From: Lachnospiraceae bacterium
GTDB lineage: Bacteria > Bacillota > Clostridia > Lachnospirales > Lachnospiraceae
Length of the DNA stretch: 10,388 nt
Assembly: GCA_029068665.1 (NCBI GenBank)
Contig: JAIECC010000171.1
Span: forward strand, 1-10,388
Direction: 5' to 3'
Position 1 is the first letter of the stretch; each line of letters begins with the position of its first letter. The position numbers and the translations under genes were made by a program. Below the pieces are notes generated by a model that saw only the letters and a list, made by a program, of their open reading frames with translations, had not been told where the DNA came from and made no database searches. Shown here one piece after another: positions 1 to 7,293 of this stretch.

Positions 1-864
1 CTATTGTTGCATAGCCTCTAACTGTTCTTTTGCTTTAGAAACACTCGCAAGCTGATTACCATGAGCAATTACATATTCCAAATGCTGCTTTGCATTTGCA
101 TATTCTTCCGCTTCTATATCCAATTGGGCCAACTGCATATGAAACATTACTTTACTAAGCTGATAGGGCTCCTTTTCCAGTAACGTATATAGCAGAGTTC
201 TTGCTTCCTCTGTCCGCTCATCCCATATCAATTCCTCCAGTTCCAGCAAACGCATTGCCTGTTCCCAGCTTTTCTTTTGAAACTTATTCCCGGGATACAA
301 GGTCGGAAGCTGTTCCATATCAGTCTTTACTTTATCAAAGCTTTCCCGGTCTCCCTGTTTTCTCGAATACTGGGCAAATAATAATAACCGAATAGCCTCC
401 CGGTCAAGAAGCTTTTGCCTGAAATTAATCTGCTGCAGATAAGTCAGTCCTTCCTCCAGACGTTCCGGAATGTATATACAGCATTGTGTCTTGAACAGCA
501 AAAAGGTATTCTTTGCTTTTCCAAGTCTGTCTTTCTTCTCCCAAAGTCTTATGATATCTAACATTTTAACTGGTGCACAATCCATGTACAGAACCATTTG
601 TAATTGACGAGACTCCAAATATGGCAGAAAATGAATCAGAAAAAAAGTAATCAGTACTACAATCAGCATTACAATACCGCAAATCAGCATCATAGCAGAT
701 TGGATGGATTCATCTTCAAATTTAAATAAGCCATATAAATAGAAGCAAAGCAATAATACAAGAAAAAATATGGCAATATACCTCACAATATACAGTTTTT
801 TAAAAAACTTCTTTATTGCTTCTTCCGGATTTAATTCAAAATATTTACTATGATTTGTATTCAT
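1..864 (-). CDS. Membrane protein of unknown function with TPR-like C-terminal region (287 aa)
   Basis: I do not recognise a named family. The protein is complete: it starts at the ATG at 864 and its TAG stop occupies the first three bases of the window. A strong GGAGGAAAG ribosome binding site lies just upstream of the ATG. A short charged N-terminus (about residues 1-24) is followed by two hydrophobic segments at about 25-47 and 57-82, separated by an acidic turn (FKFEDES). The remaining 200 residues are hydrophilic and helical, and residues about 215-275 look like tetratricopeptide repeats, with alternating small and aromatic residues (for example LAQLDIEAEEYANAKQHLEY). The likely form is a two-pass membrane anchor with a cytoplasmic protein-binding domain. 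It begins 21 bases after the iorB stop codon, so it is probably co-transcribed with iorAB. A functional link to that enzyme is inference from position only. Confidence 0.75.
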   Translation of the reverse strand: MNTNHSKYFELNPEEAIKKFFKKLYIVRYIAIFFLVLLLCFYLYGLFKFEDESIQSAMMLICGIVMLIVVLITFFLIHFLPYLESRQLQMVLYMDCAPVKMLDIIRLWEKKDRLGKAKNTFLLFKTQCCIYIPERLEEGLTYLQQINFRQKLLDREAIRLLLFAQYSRKQGDRESFDKVKTDMEQLPTLYPGNKFQKKSWEQAMRLLELEELIWDERTEEARTLLYTLLEKEPYQLSKVMFHMQLAQLDIEAEEYANAKQHLEYVIAHGNQLASVSKAKEQLEAMQQ

Positions 865-885
865 GGTCCTGCTTTCCTCCCATAT

Positions 886-1458
886 CTAAGCCAGCGTATA
901 CCCTACTTCAAATGCTTTCTTATTGATATCCACAGTCTTAGGCGGTACGGTCTTTTCAATCACTTCCAGCCAGTCTTCCTTGGAGTAATCCATATGCTGT
1001 GCTGCCACACCTAATACAATAATATTAAACACTCTGGAATTCCCCAGCTTCTTGGCTTCTGCCATGGCATCTACGGAATAGACCTTATACTTTGCCGATA
1101 ATTCCTCAATGATTCCTTCCGGATATTCTGCTGCCCCCGTCACTACCGTAATGGGGTCCATCCGCTGGTCATTTACAATAATGACCCCATCTTTCTTTAA
1201 GAAATGGGCATACCGCTTTGCTTCTAACCGTTCAAAGGCAATCAGGACATCTGCCTGCCCTTCCTCTACAATAGGCTCTGCCACCTTCTCACCGTAACGA
1301 ACATAAGTCACAACACTTCCGCCCCGCTGTGCCATCCCATGAACTTCCGAAAGCTTTACGTCATAATCGGCATGTAATGCAATTCCACCAAGGATTCGGC
1401 TGGTCAGCAGAGTACCCTGTCCACCAACACCTACGATCATAATATTCTTTGTTTCCAT
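886..1458 (-). CDS. iorB: Indolepyruvate:ferredoxin oxidoreductase, beta subunit
   Basis: This is the small subunit of the enzyme that oxidatively decarboxylates arylpyruvates (indolepyruvate, phenylpyruvate, hydroxyphenylpyruvate) to the aryl-acetyl-CoA, reducing ferredoxin in the cytoplasm. Its 190 residues match the gamma-type domain of the 2-oxoacid:ferredoxin oxidoreductase superfamily. A glycine-rich GVGGQG motif lies at residues 10-15 of an opening beta-strand/turn, and the characteristic SEVHGMAQRGG segment lies at 37-47. The length is normal for IorB. The ATG overlaps the iorA stop by one base (TAATG), and a very strong AGGAGGTGG ribosome binding site (1474-1466) sits inside the last codons of iorA. 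This implies translational coupling and equal subunit production. A POR/KOR gamma subunit is the main alternative, but the pairing with a fused alpha subunit next door makes IorB the better call. Confidence 0.93.
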   Translation of the reverse strand: METKNIMIVGVGGQGTLLTSRILGGIALHADYDVKLSEVHGMAQRGGSVVTYVRYGEKVAEPIVEEGQADVLIAFERLEAKRYAHFLKKDGVIIVNDQRMDPITVVTGAAEYPEGIIEELSAKYKVYSVDAMAEAKKLGNSRVFNIIVLGVAAQHMDYSKEDWLEVIEKTVPPKTVDINKKAFEVGYTLA

Positions 1459-3194
1459 TATTTCGCCACCTCCTCAATTGCACCAAAGTTACATAACTGC
1501 TTACACAGACCACAGCCATTGCACATGGTTTCATCAATGGAAATGGTACCATCTTCATTTTTCGTTAATGCAGGACAGCCCGGCTTCAGACACAGACCGC
1601 ACTTCTTACATTTCTCCGGAACCGGAACACACTTATTCGGGAATACGGTTCCCTTTAACAGAACACATGGAGATTTTGTAATGATGACGGAAATGGCATC
1701 CCGCTGGGTTTCCTCTTTTACAATCCGCTCCAGTTCCTTGATATCAAAGGCATTAACCTCCACTACATGCTCAATTCCAATTGCCTTGCAGAGCTGATAA
1801 ATATTAATGGCATATGTAGGCTCGCCCTTTAATGTCTTTCCTGTGGCAGCATGGTCCTGATGTCCGGTCATACCGGTGGTGGAATTATCCAGAATCATAA
1901 CCGTACCGGTTGCTTTATTATAAACCATATTCATCAAAGAATTGATACCGGTATGCATAAAGGTGCTGTCACCGATTACCGCTACCCATTTCTTGATATA
2001 ATCCTTCCCCTTTGCCTTTTCCATACCATGAAGGGAAGAAATGGAAGCACCCATACAGATAGTAGTATCCACTACATTTAAAGGTGCTACTGCTCCCAGC
2101 GTATAGCAGCCGATATCTCCCGCCGCATGAATCCCCAGCTTCTTTAATACGGAATACACACTCCGGTGCGGACAGCCCGGACACAGAATCGGCGGTCTTG
2201 CCGGAACCTGTGACGGCGTATCCAACTCCAATTCCTGATGGAGAATGGCTTTCCGCAGCAGGTTTGCACTATATTCTCCCTGTACAGTGAAGATTTCCTT
2301 CCCATAACAAGGAATTCCCCAGGAACGAACCTGTTCCTCAATAATCGGATCTAATTCCTCCACAACATATAATTCATCCACCTGGGAAGCGAAATCAAGA
2401 ATCATCTGCTTCGGCAGAGGATTTACCATACCCAGCTTTAAGATACTGGCATTGGGCAGTACTTCTTTCACATACTGATATTCAATACCACAGGTGATAA
2501 TACCGATGGACCGATCTCCCATCTCCATACGGTTAATCGGCATATCTGCTCCATTCTCTGACATGGCCAGTTCCCGCTGCTCTACATATACATGACGGCC
2601 CTTGGCATTCCCCGGCATCATAACGAACTTTGCCGGATTCCGCTCATATGACTTATCCTCCGGCACTACCCGATCTTCCAGCGTTACCAGGCCCTGAGAA
2701 TGGGATAACCGGGTAGTCGTTCTCAAAATAACCGGCGTATCATATTTTTCGCTTAATTCAAAGGCGTATTTCATAAAGTCTTTGGCTTCCTGACTATCGG
2801 AAGGCTGCAATACCGGCACATGAGCAGCTCTGGCTACTGCTCTTGTATCCTGCTCATTCTGGGAGCTGTAAAGTCCCGGATCATCTGCCGCTACCAGTAC
2901 CATACCTGCGTTTACACCGCCATAGGACATGGTATACAATGGATCAGCGGCAACATTTACTCCCACATGCTTCATACAGCACATAGAGCGGACACCACTG
3001 ATACATGCACCGATGGCAACCTCTGTTGCTACCTTCTCATTGGGTGCCCATTCTGCGTATATCTCATCATATGGCACCAGACTTTCACTGATTTCCGTAC
3101 TAGGGGTTCCCGGATAGGCAGAAGAAACCTTCACTCCGGCCTCCCAGGCACCTCTGGCAATAGCCTCATTGCCTAACATAATCTTTTTTTCCAT
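1458..3194 (-). CDS. iorA: Indolepyruvate:ferredoxin oxidoreductase, alpha subunit
   Basis: This is the large catalytic subunit (578 aa) of the thiamine-diphosphate and iron-sulfur enzyme that converts arylpyruvates plus CoA to aryl-acetyl-CoA and CO2 during anaerobic aromatic amino acid breakdown. The N-terminal pyrimidine-binding domain carries AYPGTPSTEI at about residues 26-35. A CPGCPHR motif follows at 338-344, typical of IorA. The ThDP-binding motif starts with GDS at 408-410 and ends near DNS at 436-438. The C-terminus has a two-cluster ferredoxin-like domain with cysteines at 522, 529, 532, 535, 540 and at 558, 561, 564, 568, consistent with two [4Fe-4S] clusters. A GGGAGA ribosome binding site lies 6 bases before the ATG at 3194. 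It follows thrS by 43 bases and overlaps iorB by one base. No aryl-CoA ligase, often found beside iorAB, is present in this window. Confidence 0.96.
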   Translation of the reverse strand: MEKKIMLGNEAIARGAWEAGVKVSSAYPGTPSTEISESLVPYDEIYAEWAPNEKVATEVAIGACISGVRSMCCMKHVGVNVAADPLYTMSYGGVNAGMVLVAADDPGLYSSQNEQDTRAVARAAHVPVLQPSDSQEAKDFMKYAFELSEKYDTPVILRTTTRLSHSQGLVTLEDRVVPEDKSYERNPAKFVMMPGNAKGRHVYVEQRELAMSENGADMPINRMEMGDRSIGIITCGIEYQYVKEVLPNASILKLGMVNPLPKQMILDFASQVDELYVVEELDPIIEEQVRSWGIPCYGKEIFTVQGEYSANLLRKAILHQELELDTPSQVPARPPILCPGCPHRSVYSVLKKLGIHAAGDIGCYTLGAVAPLNVVDTTICMGASISSLHGMEKAKGKDYIKKWVAVIGDSTFMHTGINSLMNMVYNKATGTVMILDNSTTGMTGHQDHAATGKTLKGEPTYAINIYQLCKAIGIEHVVEVNAFDIKELERIVKEETQRDAISVIITKSPCVLLKGTVFPNKCVPVPEKCKKCGLCLKPGCPALTKNEDGTISIDETMCNGCGLCKQLCNFGAIEEVAK

Positions 3195-3237
3195 TTATTA
3201 TCTCCCTTTCCGTTTTCTCGTATAGCATCTACAATCA

Positions 3238-5202
3238 TCAGTCGTGACGTTTTTCACGAATCTCTTCCGTAATATCGGCAATAAACTGATTCAGCGGCAT
3301 AGCACCCAAATCTCCATCTTCTCCACGACGACGGACGGATACTGTTCCTTCTGCTTCCTCATTGGCACCAACTACCAGCATATACGGTATTTTCTCCAAG
3401 CGTGCCTCCCGAATCTTGTAGCCAATCTTTTCTCCACGCTCATCAATAGTCACCTTAATGTCTGCCTTCCGGAGTTCCGCAAATACCTTCTTGGCGTAAT
3501 CCATATATTTATCAGAAATCGGCAGAATCCGAACCTGCTCCGGCATTAACCAGGTCGGCAGGGCACCGGCATATTTCTCAATCAACCAGGCAAGCGTCCG
3601 CTCATAGCAGCCCATAGAGGTACGATGAATAATGTACGGTCGTTTCTTTTCTCCATTCTGGTCGATGTAATACATATCGAACCGCTCTGACAGGAACATA
3701 TCCAGCTGAACCGTAATCATGGTATCTTCTTTTCCATATACATTCTTCGCCTGAATGTCCAGCTTCGGTCCATAGAAGGCTGCCTCGCCATCCTCTTCCG
3801 TATAATCCAGACCGATTTCATCTAAGATTTCACGCATGGCATCCTGAACCTTATCCCATTCCTCTGCTGTTCCAAGGTATTTTTCACTGTCGTTCGGGTC
3901 CCACTTGGACATCCGGTAGGTTACATCATTTTCCAATCCAAGGGTGGTCAGACAGTGCTTTGCTAATTCCACACAGTTCTTAAACTCATCACCAATCTGC
4001 TCCGGCGTACAAATCAAATGTCCTTCCGAAATAGTGAACTGACGCACCCGTGTTAAACCATGCATTTCGCCGGAATCCTCGTTTCGGAATAAGGTAGAGG
4101 TCTCTCCCATTCGATAAGGTAAATCCCGATAAGAATGCTGGGTTGCCTTATATACGTAGTATTGGAACGGGCAGGTCATAGGACGGAGCGCCATTACCTC
4201 CTTGCCATCTGCCGTCACATCATCTTCATCATTTCCCGGATCATTCAGGACAAACATTCCCTCCTTGTAATGATACCAGTGGTCAGAAATCTTATATAGA
4301 TCAGACTTCGCCATCAATGGTGTCCGGGTCCGCACATAGCCCCACTCATAATCCTCTAAGTCTTCAATCCAACGCTGCAAGGTCTGGATAATCTTGGTTC
4401 CCTTTGGCATAAACAGCGGAAGACCTTGTCCAATCACATCTACCGTTGTAAATAACTGCATTTCCCGTCCCAGACGATTGTGGTCCCGAAGCTTAATGTT
4501 CTCTAAGAATTCCAGCCGTTCTTCCAAATCTGCTTTCTTGGTATACGCTGTTCCATAAATACGGGTCAGCATCTTCTTATTGGAATCCCCTCTCCAATAA
4601 GCACCGGAGGAGGAAGTCAGCTTAAAGAATTTCACTGCCTTGGTGTTCATTAAATGCGGACCTGCACACAGGTCCGTAAAATCTCCCTGTGTATAAAAGC
4701 TGATCACTGCATCCTCCGGCAGATCCTGAATCAGCTCTACCTTATAAGGCTCCTGCTTTTCTTCCATGAGTCGAATGGCTTCTTCCCGCGGCAGGGTAAA
4801 GGAGGTAATGGCATCTCCCTGCTTTACCAGCTTCTTCATCTCTGCCTCAATCTTGTCTAAATCCTCTCTGGAAAGAGGCGGCATATCAAAATCATAGTAA
4901 AATCCCTCATCAATGGCCGGTCCGATAGTACACTTGGCATCCGGATACAGATGCTTGACCGCCTGTGCCAGTATATGCGATGCCGTATGACGGAATGCTT
5001 TTTTTCCTTCCTCATCATTAAAGGTTAAAATGCTCAACTGGCAATCCTGGTCAATGACAGTTCGTAAATCCACCACTTTACCGTCTACTTCTCCGGCACA
5101 TGCCATACGAGCAAGTCCCTCACTGATGTCTGTGGCGATGTCGATGACAGACATTGCCTGTGAATACTCCTTTGCGGAGCCGTCTTTTAAAGTGATTTTC
5201 AT
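3238..5202 (-). CDS. thrS: Threonyl-tRNA synthetase
   Basis: This cytoplasmic enzyme attaches threonine to tRNA-Thr. From the start chosen here it has 654 residues, a normal bacterial ThrRS length. Domains in order are a TGS domain (about 1-61), an editing domain with the HxxxH pair H72/H76 and a C179xxxH183 motif, the class II catalytic core, and the anticodon-binding domain (about 555-650). The three expected zinc ligands are visible as C344 (MTCPFQ), H395 (SEGH) and H526 (IIHRTSMG). Motif 2 reads LFRNEDSGEMHGLTRVRQF (371-389). The start at 5202 is chosen because MKITLKDGS opens the TGS domain and AAAGGAAG (5217-5210) precedes it by 7 bases. The reading frame stays open back to an ATG at 5355, but those 51 extra codons lie in the T-box leader and are not protein. 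Regulation is by the T-box upstream. Confidence 0.97.
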   Translation of the reverse strand: MKITLKDGSAKEYSQAMSVIDIATDISEGLARMACAGEVDGKVVDLRTVIDQDCQLSILTFNDEEGKKAFRHTASHILAQAVKHLYPDAKCTIGPAIDEGFYYDFDMPPLSREDLDKIEAEMKKLVKQGDAITSFTLPREEAIRLMEEKQEPYKVELIQDLPEDAVISFYTQGDFTDLCAGPHLMNTKAVKFFKLTSSSGAYWRGDSNKKMLTRIYGTAYTKKADLEERLEFLENIKLRDHNRLGREMQLFTTVDVIGQGLPLFMPKGTKIIQTLQRWIEDLEDYEWGYVRTRTPLMAKSDLYKISDHWYHYKEGMFVLNDPGNDEDDVTADGKEVMALRPMTCPFQYYVYKATQHSYRDLPYRMGETSTLFRNEDSGEMHGLTRVRQFTISEGHLICTPEQIGDEFKNCVELAKHCLTTLGLENDVTYRMSKWDPNDSEKYLGTAEEWDKVQDAMREILDEIGLDYTEEDGEAAFYGPKLDIQAKNVYGKEDTMITVQLDMFLSERFDMYYIDQNGEKKRPYIIHRTSMGCYERTLAWLIEKYAGALPTWLMPEQVRILPISDKYMDYAKKVFAELRKADIKVTIDERGEKIGYKIREARLEKIPYMLVVGANEEAEGTVSVRRRGEDGDLGAMPLNQFIADITEEIREKRHD

Positions 5203-5209
5203 ATCTCTA

Positions 5210-5217
5210 CTTCCTTT
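5210..5217 (-). promoter_or_regulatory. Ribosome binding site that fixes the thrS start
   Basis: On the minus strand AAAGGAAG lies 7 bases before the ATG at 5202. It supports this start over the in-frame ATG at 5355, which lies inside the T-box leader and codes for no known ThrRS sequence. Confidence 0.85.
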
Positions 5218-5221
5218 CTTA

Positions 5222-5262
5222 CTATGCATTCCGGTTCGCCGCTGGCTCGCTCTAACGCACGA
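5222..5262 (-). repeat. GC-rich spacer between T-box hairpin and thrS RBS, candidate dispersed repeat
   Basis: This stretch separates the 3' arm of the leader hairpin from the thrS ribosome binding site. On the minus strand it contains TGCGTTAGAGCGAGCCAGCG followed by GCGAACCGG. About 65% of bases 5229-5262 are G or C, clearly richer than the AT-leaning leader around them. It sits where the U-tract of a T-box terminator would be expected. It resembles the small GC-rich interspersed elements common in Clostridia genomes, but only one copy is visible here, so the repeat assignment is inference. It could instead be ordinary leader sequence. Confidence 0.35.
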
Positions 5263-5303
5263 CGTCCCTGACGCATAGACATTGTTTCTATACGTCAGGG
5301 ACG
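5263..5303 (-). terminator. T-box terminator-type hairpin lacking a U-tract
   Basis: On the minus strand the 5' arm starts CGTCCCTGACG (5303-5293) and the 3' arm ends CGTCAGGGACG (5273-5263). A U-G wobble and five further pairs extend the stem to 17 bp with a 7-base loop (AACAAUG, 5286-5280). The hairpin starts 6 bases after the T-box sequence, and its UCCCU can instead pair with the AGGG of the T-box. That is the expected terminator/antiterminator switch. What follows is UCGUGCGUUAGAG, with no run of U. Efficient intrinsic termination is therefore doubtful on sequence alone, although the switching fold is clear. Confidence 0.7.
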
Positions 5304-5559
5304 ATTCTTCGCGGTTCCACCCTGATTCCCCGGAACATATTCCAAGGCTCTTCATTCTGACGATAACGGAATCACCGTCTTCCTTTCATAAGCCAATCAT
5401 TCCCTCAAAACACAAGGAATTCTGGCGATTTACTCCCGGAAGAAGCTCCAAGCTGGTATTCAAAGGCTTTCGCAGCAAATCTTTCTCAGCAAATCAGATT
5501 CTCTCTGTGAAGCACCGGCCTTCTACTGGTCTTGTCATTGCCATTTTGCATATAAGCTG

Positions 5560-5588
5560 ATTCTAAGCGATGAACCATAAAAAGTCAA
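5560..5588 (-). promoter_or_regulatory. Sigma-A type promoter for thrS
   Basis: On the minus strand, TTGACT (-35, 5588-5583) and TAGAAT (-10, 5565-5560) are separated by exactly 17 bases. Both hexamers match the housekeeping consensus at five of six positions. The predicted transcription start near 5553 lies just ahead of the T-box stem I. The promoter sits 64 bases beyond the stop codon of the preceding lipoprotein gene, so thrS can be expressed independently of the ABC cassette. Confidence 0.8.
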
Positions 5589-5652
5589 GTAGGGACCCGT
5601 CTGTTTCACCTTGCTAATTATTGACAGATAAACCAGCTGCTGAAATAGTCTG

Positions 5653-7251
5653 CTATTTTTTTAATTCTTCTGTTTCAATCATAAAAACAACCGATCCGGT
5701 CTTTCCTTCTTCCATACCGCTGTAATTCATATAGCCTTCGTCTGCTTTCTTTAATGCTTCCACCTTATCCAGCATCGTCTGAAGGTCTTCTCCAAACATC
5801 TTTGACAGCTTTTCAATTCCTTCTCTGTCAAATTGTCTGAGGCCACTGAGCAGAGTATTGGTTCCGGTTACCAGACCGGTCATACCTTCCCGTAATTGTG
5901 TCTGGGAGGCTGTCAGCTGTTCAACACCACTACTCATAGCGGACAGCCCATCGTATACCTGGGTCACACCGCCGGTATAGGCGGCTACTCCATCCGCCAC
6001 CTGTCTGCTGCCCTCTGTCATGGCATCCACACCGGTTCCCATTTGCTCCAGAGCATATACCAGCTCCGGCGGTAATTCTTCTCTATATTGTTCCACCATA
6101 CCCATAGTTTCCTGATATGCACCGGCATAAGATACCACTCCCTGATTCAATGCCTGTGCCCCCTGATTCAAGGTCTCTCCCTGTGTACTTAAGGTCCCCA
6201 TGGCAGTCTCCAGAGCAGCCGTCCCATCCTGAAGTTCCTCGACCCCGTCAAAATACTGATTCAGATATCCCTGATACAGCACCATCTGTTCATATAAGGT
6301 CTGGGTGCCGGATACCAGTTGGGTCGATGCATCTGATAAGTCATTCATGGAGTCACCACTATCCCGAAATTCCTGTAAATCTTCCTCCTCCAGATTCCCG
6401 AAGAATCCATTCAGCACAATCGTTTCGGTAAATTCCAATTCAAATTCCGTTACATCAGCTTCTATTTCTAAAGAGTCCGGTATTTTCATATCCTCCGTCA
6501 ATTCAAAATCCTCAAAACCCAATACCTCCTGTATTCCGGGCACCGCATATCCTACAGCAAACAAGCCGCTCTCCATAGACAGAACATCTCCATTGCTCAC
6601 TGTTACATTGATAAACTTGTCTTTATCTAATGCTACTGCCGATATGAAAATGAAGGGTACTACAACCTCGTATTCCGTGTCATTTACCGTAACGATTTCC
6701 TTTTGGTTATTTATATAATCAAAATGAAGCTTCACATGACCGCTTTTTCCAATCAGCTCCTGTGGTGCAATTTCTTTTCCATCCAGCTCGTAGCGGATGG
6801 AAACACCTACCGGAAGGGCCTCTGATGCATTTCCTTTGTATGAAATGTCCTCTCCATGATTTTCCCAAATCAGCCTGTTTCCATTCTGCGTATATTCTTC
6901 ATCCCCTTCCGTATTGCGGATGTCAGTAAGATTCGAGCAGTCTGTGATATCCTCCAGCCCTCCATGATTCTTTAATACAGCCTCTACCCGTATCTCCTGA
7001 ACAGAACCTGTAGCATCAGCTCTGGCATATACCACCTCTGCCTTATCTACCTGATTTTCATCAATATATTCTTTAGCCGTATATACTGCCTCTGTCCCTT
7101 CACTGACAGCACTGTCATTACCAGATCCTGCTTTTGAATCCGAAACCGTCTGGTCCGGGTTTCCACTACAGCCCCAAATCTGGAACAACATGGTCCCTGC
7201 CAGACATAAGGCTCCAATCTGCTTTGCTTTTATCCTTTTTCTCATATCCAT
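5653..7251 (-). CDS. Predicted lipoprotein with YhgE/Pip-like glycine-heptad domain, partner of ABC cassette
   Basis: This is a 532-residue exported protein. The N-terminus has a basic start (MDMRKRIKAK), a hydrophobic segment (about 11-26) and a lipobox-like IWGC with C28 as the probable lipid attachment site. A low-complexity acidic/Ser-rich linker (31-55) follows. Residues about 56-290 look beta-rich and acidic. From about 300 to 475 the chain is helical with glycine at seven-residue intervals, separated into two blocks by ELPPEL (392-397). This resembles the heptad segment of YhgE/Pip-family proteins, but the ABC-2-type membrane segments of full-length YhgE are missing and there is no C-terminal anchor. 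A GGAGG site lies 9 bases before the ATG. The gene starts 42 bases after the permease stop, so it is probably in the same operon and acts outside the membrane with the transporter. That role is inference. Confidence 0.8.
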   Translation of the reverse strand: MDMRKRIKAKQIGALCLAGTMLFQIWGCSGNPDQTVSDSKAGSGNDSAVSEGTEAVYTAKEYIDENQVDKAEVVYARADATGSVQEIRVEAVLKNHGGLEDITDCSNLTDIRNTEGDEEYTQNGNRLIWENHGEDISYKGNASEALPVGVSIRYELDGKEIAPQELIGKSGHVKLHFDYINNQKEIVTVNDTEYEVVVPFIFISAVALDKDKFINVTVSNGDVLSMESGLFAVGYAVPGIQEVLGFEDFELTEDMKIPDSLEIEADVTEFELEFTETIVLNGFFGNLEEEDLQEFRDSGDSMNDLSDASTQLVSGTQTLYEQMVLYQGYLNQYFDGVEELQDGTAALETAMGTLSTQGETLNQGAQALNQGVVSYAGAYQETMGMVEQYREELPPELVYALEQMGTGVDAMTEGSRQVADGVAAYTGGVTQVYDGLSAMSSGVEQLTASQTQLREGMTGLVTGTNTLLSGLRQFDREGIEKLSKMFGEDLQTMLDKVEALKKADEGYMNYSGMEEGKTGSVVFMIETEELKK

Positions 7252-7293
7252 TCTCTCTGCCTCCTATGGAATTTTTCTTCTTCTGCCTGTCAT

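Larger units (their letters stand above)
5203..5553 (-). promoter_or_regulatory. T-box leader (tRNA-Thr sensing riboswitch) of thrS
   Basis: The untranslated leader RNA senses uncharged tRNA-Thr and raises thrS expression when threonine is scarce. The T-box sequence AGGGTGGAACCGCG is a perfect consensus match at 5323-5310, and its UGGA would pair with the tRNA acceptor end. Stem I features include AGUAGAAGG near its 5' side and CACAGAGAG at 5509-5501. The specifier region reads GAAUACCAG, with ACC (Thr) at 5457-5455 followed by a purine, as is usual for T-box specifiers. Further helices are a 7-bp AUUCCUU/AGGGAAU hairpin and a 9-bp hairpin at 5379-5359 whose loop is UCC. The 5' end is estimated from the promoter and may be off by a few bases. 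Overall architecture is certain; helix details are hand-folded. Confidence 0.93.

Noticed and set aside
3195..3260. Promoter for iorA with -10 TATACG
   Set aside because: At 17-base spacing the -35 position reads TCACGA, a poor match, so it is not supported.
5456..5458. UAC (Tyr) as the T-box specifier in GAAUACC
   Set aside because: It overlaps ACC by one-base shift. The gene downstream is clearly thrS, and ACC is followed by a purine as expected, so ACC (Thr) is preferred.
5589..5652. Possible intrinsic terminator after the lipoprotein gene (GTCAA/TTGAC arms followed by five T on the minus strand)
   Set aside because: The stem is only 5 bp with a loop of about 32 bases, and the right arm is the thrS -35 region. 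Pairing is too weak to call, so how the ABC transcript ends remains open.
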